The notes: generated by a model from the letters alone, not told the origin. A stretch of 64,000 bases of DNA from Clostridia bacterium (GCA_017938205.1 JAGBCA010000029.1:62001-126000), one strand, 5' to 3'; counted from the stretch's first letter, positions 24,080 to 33,965 are shown. A program made the numbers and translations.

Positions 24080-26023
24080 ATGTTCCAGATCAAATTTTCT
24101 ACCGGTGAGGTATATTCCTCCGAGGCTGCCGTATCCGTTTTCGATGCGGCGAATGCGCTTGGCATCATGTCCCGTGCGGTGCTGACCTGCAAGATCGACG
24201 GCGAAATGAAGGAGCTTTCCACGGTTGTGGACAAGGACTGCACCGTTTCGCTTTTCACCTTCGAGAGCGAGGAGGGCAAGCACGTTTTCCGTCACACGGC
24301 GGCGCACGTGATGGCGCAGGCCGTTAAGCGCTTGTTCCCTAACACGAAGCAGACCATCGGTCCTGCTACCGAGACGGGATTCTTCCAGGATTTTGACAGT
24401 GACGTTCCCTTCACTCCCGAGATCCTCAAGCAGATCGAGGCCGAGATGAAGAAGATCGTGAAGGAGAACCTTCTCATTGAGAGATCGGTTCTTTCCAAAG
24501 CCGAGGCGATCGAGCTGATGAAGAAGCTTGACGAGCCTTACAAGGTTGAAAGAATTGAGGAGCTTGGCGACGATGCGGAGCTTTCCTTCTACAAGCAGGG
24601 CGAATACATCGACCTTTGCGCAGGCCCGCACCTTCACACCACGGGCGCGATCAAGGCGTTTAAGCTCACGCAGTGCACGGGCGCTTACTACAAGGGCGAC
24701 CAGAACAACAAGATGCTCCAGAGAGTTTACGGCATTGCATTCCCCTCCAAGGACGAGCTGAATGCATACGTGACCGCGCAGGAGGAGGCTCTCAAGCGCG
24801 ACCACAACAAGATCGGCCGCGAGCTTGAATATTTCACGACCGTGGATTCCATCGGCCAGGGCTTGCCGATCCTTCTGCCGAAGGGCGCAAGAACGGTTCA
24901 GCTGCTCCAGCGCTGGATCGAGGATGAGGAGCAGAAGAGAGGATACCTGCTTACCAAGACACCTTTGATGGCGAAGAGAGACCTTTACAAGATCTCCGGC
25001 CACTGGGATCACTATCTTGACGGTATGTTCATTCTCGGCGATCCTTATGATGAGACGAAGGAATGCTTTGCGCTCCGTCCGATGACCTGTCCCTTCCAGT
25101 ATCAGGTATATCTCAATAAAAAGCGCTCCTACAGAGAGCTTCCCATGCGTCTTGGCGAGACCTCTACCCTTTTCCGTAATGAGGAGAGCGGCGAGATGCA
25201 CGGTCTGATCCGTGTGCGCCAGTTCACGATCTCCGAGGGACACCTTGTGCTTCGCCCCGATCAGCTTTCCGAGGAATTCAAGGGCTGTCTTGACCTTGCG
25301 AAGTATTGCCTTGAAACGCTCGGACTTTGGGAGGATTGCTCCTTCCGTTTCTCGCAGTGGGATCCTAAGAGAACCGACAAATATGAGGGTACGCCCGAGC
25401 AGTGGGAAGAGGCGCAGGCCATCATGGGCGAGCTTCTTGACACCTACCTCGGCCGCGAAAACTACGTGATTGGTATTGACGAGGCTGCCTTCTACGGCCC
25501 GAAGCTTGACATTCAGTGCAAGAACGTATTCGGCAAGGAGGACACGATCGTTACCATCCAGGTGGATATGCTGCTTGCAAAGAAGTTTGGCATGGAATAC
25601 ACCGACCGCGACAACACCCAGAAGACACCCTATATCATCCACAGAACCTCTATGGGCTGCTACGAGAGAACGCTTGCACTTCTGCTTGAGAAGTACGCCG
25701 GCGCGCTTCCCGTTTGGCTCTCTCCCACGCAGGTAACGGTGATCCCCGTTGTCGGTGATTTTGCAGACTATGCCGCAGAGGTCGTTAACAAGATGAAGGC
25801 GGCAGGCATCCGCGCAGAGCTTGACGACAGAAACGAGAAGCTTGGCTACCGCATCCGCGAGGCACAGATGTCCAAGGTGCCCTACATGGTAGTTGTTGGT
25901 GACGAGGAGATGCAGAGCGGCTCCGTTACCGTTCGTGCCCGCATCGAGGGCGAGGGCGGCAAGTTCTCGGTTGAGGACTTTATTGCAAAGGTAAAGAGCG
26001 AGATCGAAACGAAGAAACACTGA
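24080..26023 (+). CDS. thrS: Threonyl-tRNA synthetase
   Basis: 647 aa. Class II synthetase charging tRNA-Thr. TGS domain (1-62), editing domain with HTAAH and CAGPH, catalytic core with motif 2 (RNEESGEMHGLIRVRQFT) and motif 3 region (MGCYERTLALLLE), zinc-site residue in MTCPFQ, and anticodon-binding domain (~545-640). ATG 24080 after AGGAG. Controlled by the upstream T-box. 10 nt before the mutarotase gene. Confidence 0.98.
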   Translation: MFQIKFSTGEVYSSEAAVSVFDAANALGIMSRAVLTCKIDGEMKELSTVVDKDCTVSLFTFESEEGKHVFRHTAAHVMAQAVKRLFPNTKQTIGPATETGFFQDFDSDVPFTPEILKQIEAEMKKIVKENLLIERSVLSKAEAIELMKKLDEPYKVERIEELGDDAELSFYKQGEYIDLCAGPHLHTTGAIKAFKLTQCTGAYYKGDQNNKMLQRVYGIAFPSKDELNAYVTAQEEALKRDHNKIGRELEYFTTVDSIGQGLPILLPKGARTVQLLQRWIEDEEQKRGYLLTKTPLMAKRDLYKISGHWDHYLDGMFILGDPYDETKECFALRPMTCPFQYQVYLNKKRSYRELPMRLGETSTLFRNEESGEMHGLIRVRQFTISEGHLVLRPDQLSEEFKGCLDLAKYCLETLGLWEDCSFRFSQWDPKRTDKYEGTPEQWEEAQAIMGELLDTYLGRENYVIGIDEAAFYGPKLDIQCKNVFGKEDTIVTIQVDMLLAKKFGMEYTDRDNTQKTPYIIHRTSMGCYERTLALLLEKYAGALPVWLSPTQVTVIPVVGDFADYAAEVVNKMKAAGIRAELDDRNEKLGYRIREAQMSKVPYMVVVGDEEMQSGSVTVRARIEGEGGKFSVEDFIAKVKSEIETKKH

Positions 26024-26033
26024 GGTTTCTGCC

Positions 26034-26924
26034 ATGAATTATATTTTGAAAAATGAATTTATAAGTGCAACCATCTCGGACATCGGCGGCGAAACGCTTT
26101 CCATTTGCGACAAAGACGGAAAGGAATATATGTGGCGTGCCGATCCCGAGATCTGGGAGGATAAGGCACCCTTGCTGTTTCCGATCTGCGGACAAATTAA
26201 GGACGAAAGCTACACTTACGGCGGCAAGAGCTACACCCTTCAGGGACACGGATTCTTGCCGAAGCTCCCTCTGACTGCCACCGAGGTCAGCGACACGCGC
26301 CTTGTACTGCATGCGAAGGATAGCGCGTTTACGCTTGAAAAATACCCCTTTGCATTTGATATTACCATTGTCTATTCCCTGATCGGCAAAAAGCTTCTGA
26401 TGGAGGCGACCGTGAAGAACACGGACGAAAAGGTGCTGCCTTTTATGTTCGGCGGACATCCCGGAATTTCTCTCGCTGTTTCCCCCGAAGAAACCCTGGA
26501 GGGGCATTATATTGAATTCAAGGGACTTTCGGACTGCGATATTCACTATCTGCAGAACGTTTCCTTCGCCAACCCGAAGGCCGAAAAATTCCCGCTTCCC
26601 GACGGAAAGCTGAAGCTTTCGGATGCGTTGTTTGCCACGCCTGAAACGGACACCTTGATTTTCGAGGGTGCACCGATGGCGGTATCGCTCGTTTGCGAGG
26701 CGAGCGGCAAGCGTGTGATCGTCAGCCGCAGTGAAAGCCTTCCCTATCTTTGCGTTTGGCGCATGATGGGCAAAGGAGCGGACTTCGTTTGCATTGAGCC
26801 CTGGTCCGGCATTCCTGCCGACGGCGTTACGCCCGAATGCTTTGAAACACGCGGACATATGTGCCGCCTTGCCCCCGGGGAGTCCGAGAGCTTCTCATAC
26901 GGAATTGAAATTGCATCTATCTAA
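26034..26924 (+). CDS. Aldose 1-epimerase (LacX-like mutarotase)
   Basis: 296 aa. Galactose-mutarotase superfamily, LacX-type. Catalytic-type residues are visible: GHGF (~His79), GGHPG (~His143), and CIEPWSG near the C-terminus. Interconverts sugar anomers; the substrate is not readable. 10 nt after thrS, with a weak ribosome site and a terminator after it, so it rides on the thrS transcript. Confidence 0.85.
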   Translation: MNYILKNEFISATISDIGGETLSICDKDGKEYMWRADPEIWEDKAPLLFPICGQIKDESYTYGGKSYTLQGHGFLPKLPLTATEVSDTRLVLHAKDSAFTLEKYPFAFDITIVYSLIGKKLLMEATVKNTDEKVLPFMFGGHPGISLAVSPEETLEGHYIEFKGLSDCDIHYLQNVSFANPKAEKFPLPDGKLKLSDALFATPETDTLIFEGAPMAVSLVCEASGKRVIVSRSESLPYLCVWRMMGKGADFVCIEPWSGIPADGVTPECFETRGHMCRLAPGESESFSYGIEIASI

Positions 26925-26929
26925 AAAAA

Positions 26930-26965
26930 CGCGCCGAAGCCTGCTCTTTCAGTCACTTCGGCGCG
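26930..26965 (+). terminator. Terminator after the mutarotase gene
   Basis: CGCGCCGAAG (26930-26939) with CTTCGGCGCG (26956-26965), 10 bp, 16-nt loop. A-rich 5' side, poor T-run on the plus strand, so strength is uncertain. Confidence 0.6.
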
Positions 26966-26995
26966 TACGCATAAATATAATTAAGGAGATCTTCT

Positions 26996-28717
26996 TTGAA
27001 AAAGCTACTAAGATATATGCGCGGCTACGAGAAGGAATGCGTTCTCGGCCCACTTTTTAAGCTTTTGGAGGCAACGCTCGAGCTTCTTGTTCCGCTTGTT
27101 GTTGCCGCGCTGATCGACCGCGGTATTGCGGGTTCGGATCGCCCGTTCGTCCTTCGAATGGCGCTGATCCTCGTGCTCTTTAGTGCCTTCGGCCTATTCT
27201 TCTCCGTGATCGCGCAGTTTTTTGCCGCTAAGGCGGCGGTTGGATTTGTGACAAAGATTCGCTCAGCGCTTTTTTCTCACATTCAAACGCTTTCTTACGA
27301 GCAAACCGATACACTCGGCACCTCTACGCTGATCACACGCCTCACGGGCGATACGGCGCAGGTACAAGCCGGCGTGAACCTTTTTCTCAGACTTTTGCTC
27401 CGATCCCCCTTCGTGGTTTTTGGAGCAATGATAATGGCCTTCTTCGTGGACATGCGCTCAGCGCTTCTCTTTGTTGCTACGATCCCCGTTCTATCAATCG
27501 TTGTTTTCGGCGTTATGCTGATCAGCATGCCGCTTTACAAAAAGGTGCAGGCACGGCTTGACCGTTTGCTTCGCTCCGCGAGAGAAAATCTCAGCGGAAC
27601 GCGCGTTTTGCGTGCGTTTACTGAGGAAAAAGCACAGATCAAGCGCTTCGGCAAACAAAACGAAGAGCTGACCGAGGAGCAGGTACGCGTTGGAAAAATA
27701 TCCGCGCTTCTCAATCCCGTTACCTACGTGATCGTCAACCTTGCGATCATTCTTCTGATCTATACGGGTGCGATCCGCGTTGAAGCGGGGCTCTTGACAC
27801 AGGGTGCAGTGATCGCACTCTACAACTATATGTCGCAGATCCTCATTGAGCTTATCAAGCTTGCCAATATGATCATCAACATTACGAAGGCTCTTGCCTG
27901 TGCTAAGCGCATTGAAGCCGTTTTGGAAACCGAAAATTCGCAAATAAAAGGATCGGAGACCATGAAGGGTGCGGGTGAGGATGCAATTGTTTTCAAGAAC
28001 GTTTCCTTCATCTATCCCGGCGCAAAGGAGCCCTCACTTTCAGGTATTTCCTTTACGATCAAGCGCGGACAAACGCTAGGCATTATCGGCGGAACGGGGT
28101 CAGGTAAGAGCACGCTCGTGCAGTTGATCGGCGGTTTTTACGACGCAAGCGAGGGTGAGATCTCTGTTTTTGGACGTGACGTTCGTACTTACGGAGCGTC
28201 AACGCTTTGCAAGATCATCGGCATGGTTCCTCAAAAATCGGTTTTATTTCACGGCAGTATTAGAGATAATATGCGCCTTGGCAATCCGGATGCTGACGAT
28301 GCGCAGATCATGGAGGCCATTGAAACAGCGCAAGCGAGCGAGATCGTTGCCGATAAGGGCGGTCTTTCCTATGAGATCGCGCAGGGTGCAAAAAACCTTT
28401 CCGGCGGTCAACGGCAACGCCTTTGCATTGCACGTGCACTCGTTACAAAGCCCGATATCCTTGTACTCGACGACTCCTCCTCTGCTCTCGACTTTGCGAC
28501 CGAGGCGGCGCTACGCCGCGATCTCAAAAAGCTTCCCGAGCAGACGCGTGTCATCATTTCGCAGCGTGCAGGCACGCTGATGGATGCAGATAAGATCCTT
28601 GTTTTGGATGACGGTCACGCCGTTGGTCTCGGCACAGCCGAGGAGCTGATGCATTCCTGCGATGTTTTCCGCGAGATATACGAATCTCAGTTTGGCGCAA
28701 AGGAGGCAAAGGCATGA
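26996..28717 (+). CDS. ABC exporter half-transporter with degenerate ATP site
   Basis: 573 aa: six-helix membrane domain (~15-310) then an ATPase domain. Walker A GGTGSGKST and signature LSGGQRQR are normal, but Walker B ends LVLDD (Asp493 where Glu is expected) and the H-loop has Gln523 (IISQR) instead of His. This is the pattern of the non-catalytic chain of heterodimeric exporters (TM287, BmrC). TTG start at 26996 with AAGGAG 7 nt upstream. Overlaps its partner by 4 nt. Substrate unknown (drug, lipid or peptide). Confidence 0.92.
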   Translation: MKKLLRYMRGYEKECVLGPLFKLLEATLELLVPLVVAALIDRGIAGSDRPFVLRMALILVLFSAFGLFFSVIAQFFAAKAAVGFVTKIRSALFSHIQTLSYEQTDTLGTSTLITRLTGDTAQVQAGVNLFLRLLLRSPFVVFGAMIMAFFVDMRSALLFVATIPVLSIVVFGVMLISMPLYKKVQARLDRLLRSARENLSGTRVLRAFTEEKAQIKRFGKQNEELTEEQVRVGKISALLNPVTYVIVNLAIILLIYTGAIRVEAGLLTQGAVIALYNYMSQILIELIKLANMIINITKALACAKRIEAVLETENSQIKGSETMKGAGEDAIVFKNVSFIYPGAKEPSLSGISFTIKRGQTLGIIGGTGSGKSTLVQLIGGFYDASEGEISVFGRDVRTYGASTLCKIIGMVPQKSVLFHGSIRDNMRLGNPDADDAQIMEAIETAQASEIVADKGGLSYEIAQGAKNLSGGQRQRLCIARALVTKPDILVLDDSSSALDFATEAALRRDLKKLPEQTRVIISQRAGTLMDADKILVLDDGHAVGLGTAEELMHSCDVFREIYESQFGAKEAKA

Positions 28718-30501
28718 AGACGAAAAAGAAAAATGCCGCACAGGGCGGCACCGTTCGCATGATCCTTAAATACCTTAAGCGCTACCATCTTCTGATACTC
28801 TTTTCTGCATTGCTTGCCCTTGCTTCGGTTGCGATCTCTGTTTACGTTCCGATCCGCATCGGCAATGCGATCGATCTCATTATCGGCAAAAACAACGTCG
28901 ATTTGCAAAAGATCCTTTACATTCTGATCGAAATTTCTCTCTTTATCTTAGCAGGCGGCTTGATCACCTTCACAATGACAAAGATCAACAACCGCATTAC
29001 CTTCAGCGTTACGCGTGATATGAGAAACGAGACCTTCACAAAGCTTCAATCTCTCCCCGTTTCTTATATTGATAAGAATCCGCACGGCGATCTCGTCAGC
29101 CGCATGATCTCGGACGTGGATCAGTTTGCAGACGGACTTTTGCTTGGTTTTACGCAGCTGTTTACGGGTCTTCTTACCATCGTTGGCACGCTCTGCTTTA
29201 TGATCGTTCTTAACTACAAGATCGCGCTTGTCGTATTTCTTCTTACGCCGCTCTCGCTTTTCATAGCACGCTTTATTGCAACACGCACGCACGCTATGTT
29301 TACCGCCCAGGCAGTTGCTAAGGGTGAACAGACTTCGCTGATCGACGAGATGGTTGGAAATAAAAAGCTTGTGCACGCCTTTGGATATGAGGAAAGAGCC
29401 ATCGCACGCTTTGAGCAGATCAATCAAAAGCTCTACGGGGCTTCCCTCAAAGCTATCTTCTTCTCTTCTCTGACGAATCCGACCACGCGCTTTATCAACA
29501 ACGTGATCTATGCGGCGGTTGCACTCGTTGGCGGTTATACCTGCATTGCAACGGTCGGTACCGCTTCCCCATTCACGATCGGTATGCTCTCTGCCATGCT
29601 CGTATACGTAAACCAATACACTAAGCCCTTCAACGAAATTTCTGGCGTTATCACAGAGTTTCAGAACGCACTCGCTTGTGCAGAAAGGATCTTTTCACTT
29701 CGAGATGCAGAGGCTGAAGAGCCGGATCTCAAGGATGCCACTGTGCTTACGGATGCAAAAGGAGAGGTTACCTTCCGTGACGTTTCCTTCTCGTATACCG
29801 AGGATAAGCCCCTGATCCGCGATATTTCGCTGGATCTGCACGCAGGTCAGCATATCGCCATCGTCGGCCCGACGGGTTGCGGCAAAACCACGCTGATCAA
29901 TCTGCTCATGCGCTTCTACGACGTAAAAGCCGGTGCAATTCTTATTGATGGCAAGGATATCCGTACTTATACCAAAAACAGCCTGCGCGACAGCTTCGGT
30001 ATGGTGCTGCAGGATAGCTGGATCCAAAGTGCCACGGTGGCCGAAAACATTGCACTTGGCTGTCCCGATGCATCCCGCGAGAGGATCATTGAAGCGGCCA
30101 AGAAAACGCACGCGCACGGCTTCATCAAGCGTTTGCCAAACGGCTACGACACCCTTGTGGGTGAAGGCGGTATCGAGCTCTCTGCGGGACAAAAGCAGCT
30201 GATTTCCATTGCACGCGTGATGCTTCTCTCCCCTCCCATGCTGATTCTTGACGAGGCGACCTCTTCCATCGACACACGCACGGAAATATTGATCCAGAAG
30301 GCCTTTGATCTCTTGATGGAGGGGCGAACCTCCTTCATCGTTGCACACCGTCTTTCCACGATCCGCGATGCGGATGTGATCCTCGTGATGAAGGATGGCA
30401 ATATTATCGAAAGCGGCAGTCACGAGGCGCTTCTGTCACAAGGCGGCTTCTACAAAAAGCTATACTATAGCCAATTTGTAGGAGCTACAGAAGATGCATA
30501 A
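28714..30501 (+). CDS. ABC exporter half-transporter, catalytic chain
   Basis: 595 aa; membrane domain (~20-325) and ATPase domain. Walker A GPTGCGKTT, Walker B MLILDEATSS and H-loop VAHRLS are canonical; the signature reads LSAGQKQ, the degenerate form expected opposite the defective Walker B of the partner. Start is coupled to the first gene through ATGA. Forms a heterodimeric exporter in the membrane with the preceding protein. Confidence 0.93.
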   Translation: MKTKKKNAAQGGTVRMILKYLKRYHLLILFSALLALASVAISVYVPIRIGNAIDLIIGKNNVDLQKILYILIEISLFILAGGLITFTMTKINNRITFSVTRDMRNETFTKLQSLPVSYIDKNPHGDLVSRMISDVDQFADGLLLGFTQLFTGLLTIVGTLCFMIVLNYKIALVVFLLTPLSLFIARFIATRTHAMFTAQAVAKGEQTSLIDEMVGNKKLVHAFGYEERAIARFEQINQKLYGASLKAIFFSSLTNPTTRFINNVIYAAVALVGGYTCIATVGTASPFTIGMLSAMLVYVNQYTKPFNEISGVITEFQNALACAERIFSLRDAEAEEPDLKDATVLTDAKGEVTFRDVSFSYTEDKPLIRDISLDLHAGQHIAIVGPTGCGKTTLINLLMRFYDVKAGAILIDGKDIRTYTKNSLRDSFGMVLQDSWIQSATVAENIALGCPDASRERIIEAAKKTHAHGFIKRLPNGYDTLVGEGGIELSAGQKQLISIARVMLLSPPMLILDEATSSIDTRTEILIQKAFDLLMEGRTSFIVAHRLSTIRDADVILVMKDGNIIESGSHEALLSQGGFYKKLYYSQFVGATEDA

Positions 30502-30540
30502 TTCTCATATTTTGCCCCCCTTCATCTCTCATGTTTAAAA

Positions 30541-30583
30541 GGACAGTCGGGGATGCCTGTCCCTACTCCCCTTCAATCGGGGA
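30541..30583. repeat. Dispersed palindromic repeat after the ABC operon
   Basis: GGACAG/CTGTCC (30541-30562) followed by TCCCC/GGGGA (30567-30583). The GGACAGGCATCCCC-type wording recalls short intergenic repeats of gut Clostridia. No ORF. Confidence 0.5.
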
Positions 30584-30610
30584 TTTGACGATCCACAGCA
30601 TATACAAAAA

Positions 30611-30642
30611 CCGACCGCGCTTCCTTTCGGAGGCGCGGTCGG
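30611..30642. terminator. Bidirectional terminator between ABC operon and parC-like gene
   Basis: CCGACCGCGC (30611-30620) with GCGCGGTCGG (30633-30642), A5 on one side and T4 on the other; serves the convergent genes. Confidence 0.85.
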
Positions 30643-30660
30643 CACTTTTCTTATTGCTTT

Positions 30661-32886
30661 TTAATCAAACTTAAATGTCAATTGCGAAATGGAGACACCC
30701 GTGGTGGGAACAACGAGCTTGCGGCATTTTTGCGCATCCTCGCCAAGGCAATCCATATAGTCGGTTGCAAAATCGACCTTGGCCTTCTTGGGCAGCTGAA
30801 GAAGCTGAACGCCTGCGGCCGTTCTGGTTGCTTTATCGGGGATCAGAGAGCTCTTTATCAGCGCGCCCTTGCCGTGATCGCTACGGATGAAGATCTGCAC
30901 GGAAGTCTTGGCTTTTTCGTAAAATGCGCCGATCGGCTTCGAGGCGGTGGAGAATGCACCCGTGATCTTCTTTCTGCGGCTCTTTGCAACGTAGCAGGAC
31001 ATGGGAATACGAACGCCCTTTCCGTTTTCAAAGATATAGATCATATGATCCTCGGGGACGATCTCTGTAATATGCTTGCAGCCGATAACGTGCTCGTCAT
31101 CCTCCATGCCAAGCTTTGCGGGAATATAATCACCCATCTGGGCGGCCTTCATCAGATCGAAGTCTGCCACATAGGCACGGTAGATCTGGCCCTTATCCGT
31201 GAAGAAGAGCACCTCGTCCTTGTTTTCGGCATCCTCCTGATAAACGATGAAGTCACCCTCCTTGACGCGGTATTCCTCTGTGGAGCGCGTGGTTTGCATG
31301 GACATTTTTTTGAAATATCCACTCTGCGTATACACGAGACGGCAGGTATAGTTTTCGAAGAAGATGTCCTCCTTGGCGGGCTTCTCTACCGCCGATTTCT
31401 CCACGATGGTGGTATTTCTCGGCTTGCCGTACTTCTTCTTGATCGCCTGCAGCTGGGCGATGATCTCGCCCTTGAGCTTGATCTCGTCACGGATGATCTC
31501 CTTGAGACGCTCGATATCCTTCTGCAAGGACTCGATCTCCGCAATGCGATTGAGAATGTACTGTCGGTTGAGGTTACGAAGCTTGATATCCGCGATGTAT
31601 TCCGCCTGCACGGTCGTCAGATGGAAGCCCTCGGCGAGGTTGGGAACAACGTCCTCCTCCTTCTCCGTGCCGCGGATGATCTTGATCGCCTTATCAATAT
31701 CCAGAAGAATGGCGGCAAGACCAAGCAGAAGATGCAGCTTATCCTCCTTCTTTTTCAGATCAAAGCTCATTTCACGCTTAAGACACTCCGCGCGGAAGCG
31801 AATCCATTCCAGAAGGATCTCCTTCACACCCATTTGACGCGGTGTGCCCTCTACGAGGATATTGAAGTTACAATCGAAATTGTTTTCAAGCTCGGTTGCG
31901 GCAAAAAGCTTTTGCAGCACGAGATCGTGGTTGGCATCTCGTTTCAGATCAAAGGTAAGCTTAAAGCCGTTGAGGTCAATGGCATCGCGCACGTCCACAA
32001 CCTCGCGAAGCTTACCGGATTTGATCATATCCGTTGCCTTCTTCATGATGGACTCAATGCTGGAGCTATATGGGATCTCAAGGAAATCGATCGAATGCTC
32101 CTTGGCATTGAACTCATATTTTGCGCGCATACGGAAGCTTCCTATACCCGTTTCATAAATGCGGCGCATCTGATCACGGTCGTATAGGATCTCCGCGCCG
32201 CCGGGAAAATCGGGCGCCTTGATGATGTCAAGAAGCCGCTCCGTTCCCGTATTGGGATTTTTCAGAAGCGCGATCGTTCCGTCACAGATCTCCGAAAGGT
32301 TAAAGGAGCAGATCGAGCAGGCCATACCAACCGCGATACCGAGGTTTGGCGAAACCAAAATATTCGGGAAGGTGGTCGGCAAAAGGACGGGCTCCTTCAT
32401 CGTATTGTCATAGTTCGGAACAAAATCCACCGCATCCTTATCAATGCCCGAGAAAAGCTCATTGCAGAAGGGATCAAGCTTTGCCTCCGTATAACGCGCG
32501 GCGGCGTAAGCCATATCTCTCGAATACTGCTTACCGAACGAGCCCTTTGAATCGATAAAGGGATGCAAAAGTGCTTCATTTCCGCGTGTGAGGCGCACCA
32601 TCGTTTCATAGATCGCGGCATCACCGTGCGGATTCAGACGCATGGTTTGTCCAACGATGTTGGCGCTTTTTGTTTTCTGCCCCGTCATAAGTCCCATTTT
32701 ATACATTGTGTATAAGAGCTTACGGTGCGAGGGCTTAAAGCCGTCTATTTCGGGGAGAGCACGGGAGATGATGACACTCATCGCGTACGGCATGTAATTC
32801 TTCTCCAGCGTTTCTGTGATCGGCTGAAGAGTTGCCGGTGCTTCGTTCTCCATTAAATTTTCTTCTTGCTTTTTCTTTTTAGCCAT
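30661..32886 (-). CDS. Divergent type IIA topoisomerase A subunit (ParC/GyrA-like)
   Basis: 741 aa, shorter than GyrA (~820+). Catalytic Tyr132 in AARYTEAKL, with NPHGDAAIYETMVRL before it and the coiled-coil/tower region around 400-480. The start of the DNA-gate domain departs from GyrA: KSANIVGQTMRLNPHGD replaces the usual LGKYHPHGD stretch. The C-terminal ~240 residues form a reduced beta-pinwheel without the GyrA box QRRGGKG. Probably a topoisomerase IV-like decatenase; no B subunit is nearby. Last gene of coaE-apeB-prfA-tsaC-parC; SD GAGGAG 5 nt before the ATG. Confidence 0.85.
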   Translation of the reverse strand: MAKKKKQEENLMENEAPATLQPITETLEKNYMPYAMSVIISRALPEIDGFKPSHRKLLYTMYKMGLMTGQKTKSANIVGQTMRLNPHGDAAIYETMVRLTRGNEALLHPFIDSKGSFGKQYSRDMAYAAARYTEAKLDPFCNELFSGIDKDAVDFVPNYDNTMKEPVLLPTTFPNILVSPNLGIAVGMACSICSFNLSEICDGTIALLKNPNTGTERLLDIIKAPDFPGGAEILYDRDQMRRIYETGIGSFRMRAKYEFNAKEHSIDFLEIPYSSSIESIMKKATDMIKSGKLREVVDVRDAIDLNGFKLTFDLKRDANHDLVLQKLFAATELENNFDCNFNILVEGTPRQMGVKEILLEWIRFRAECLKREMSFDLKKKEDKLHLLLGLAAILLDIDKAIKIIRGTEKEEDVVPNLAEGFHLTTVQAEYIADIKLRNLNRQYILNRIAEIESLQKDIERLKEIIRDEIKLKGEIIAQLQAIKKKYGKPRNTTIVEKSAVEKPAKEDIFFENYTCRLVYTQSGYFKKMSMQTTRSTEEYRVKEGDFIVYQEDAENKDEVLFFTDKGQIYRAYVADFDLMKAAQMGDYIPAKLGMEDDEHVIGCKHITEIVPEDHMIYIFENGKGVRIPMSCYVAKSRRKKITGAFSTASKPIGAFYEKAKTSVQIFIRSDHGKGALIKSSLIPDKATRTAAGVQLLQLPKKAKVDFATDYMDCLGEDAQKCRKLVVPTTGVSISQLTFKFD

Positions 32887-32912
32887 AGCGACTCCTCTTC
32901 AAAAGGATTATT

Positions 32913-33965
32913 TCAAAGATGCAAAATATGATGCGAGGCCGCGCGGATCATACGGTTATACAATGCGAGGCCGATGCCGCTCTTTCGCGGCAATGGTGCG
33001 TATATATGGACGAGCGCGTCCTTATCGGCACGGCGCAAAAGCGCAAACAAAAGATGTGCTTGCGAAAGCTCGTCCTCTTTTTTTCCGAAGGCATAAATCT
33101 TTGCATTTGGGAAAGCGCTTTGATAAAGCGCAACGTCATCGTCATAGGCGATGATGCCGATTTTCTCTTCCCCGATGCTCCCGATATACGCAATACACTG
33201 CTCGACCGTGCCATCCAGAAGCGTGACAGGTGCGGCGGGCGCATAATGACGATATTTCATACCGGGAGACGGAGCGGCCTCTCCCTCCTTCAGCCGATCG
33301 GTTACCGCATCGGAGATAGCAAGCGGCACATGTGCGGCCGCCTCGAGCTCCTCGGGTGTGATCCTTCCGGGGCGAAGAAGCGTGAGGCTTCCCTCATTCT
33401 CGATCTTCACGATCGTGGATTCCAAGCCAAAGTCCGCACTTCCGTCATCCAGAATGATGTCCACTCGCCCTGTCATATCCTCTGCGACCTGCATAGCATC
33501 CGTTGGTGACGGCTTGCCCGAAAGATTGGCAGAAGGGGCGGCAATGCAAACCCCTGCCTTGCGGATCAGAAGATTTGCCACGGGGTGTGCGGGACAACGC
33601 ACAGCCACGGTGGAGAGGCCTCCGCGCGTAGTCATGGGAACGCTATCCTTTGCTTGCATAACGACCGTTAAAGGCCCCGGCATAAAGGCCTCGGCAAGAC
33701 GGTCATATAACGCGTTTGTTTCTGCATAAAGTGCCGCATCCTGCGGATCGGCAATATGTATGATCAAGGGATTGTCCGAGGGTCTTCCCTTGGCTTTGTA
33801 TATTTTCTCGGCGGTCTCGGCTCTTGTTCCGTCCGCGCCAAGGCCGTAGACCGTTTCCGTCGGAAAAACAACGAGACCGCCCGCGCGAATGCACGCGGCG
33901 GCACGTTCAATATTTGCGAGGCCTGCCGCCGTATCGGTGCGCGCCTCTAAAATCTCAGTCTTCAT
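32913..33965 (-). CDS. ywlC: L-threonylcarbamoyladenylate synthase (Sua5/YwlC type)
   Basis: 350 aa. Makes threonylcarbamoyl-AMP for t6A37 of ANN-decoding tRNAs. N-terminal YrdC domain (FPTETVYGLG, KGRPSDNPL, APSANLSGKPSPT) and the C-terminal Sua5 domain joined by the linker SPGMKYRHYAP. I use ATG 33965, which overlaps the prfA stop (TGATG); the GTG just upstream is less likely. Confidence 0.94.
   Translation of the reverse strand: MKTEILEARTDTAAGLANIERAAACIRAGGLVVFPTETVYGLGADGTRAETAEKIYKAKGRPSDNPLIIHIADPQDAALYAETNALYDRLAEAFMPGPLTVVMQAKDSVPMTTRGGLSTVAVRCPAHPVANLLIRKAGVCIAAPSANLSGKPSPTDAMQVAEDMTGRVDIILDDGSADFGLESTIVKIENEGSLTLLRPGRITPEELEAAAHVPLAISDAVTDRLKEGEAAPSPGMKYRHYAPAAPVTLLDGTVEQCIAYIGSIGEEKIGIIAYDDDVALYQSAFPNAKIYAFGKKEDELSQAHLLFALLRRADKDALVHIYAPLPRKSGIGLALYNRMIRAASHHILHL

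Noticed and set aside
23960..26035. 691-codon minus-strand open frame
   Set aside because: Antisense to thrS and its leader; composition is Leu/Arg/His-rich and not protein-like.
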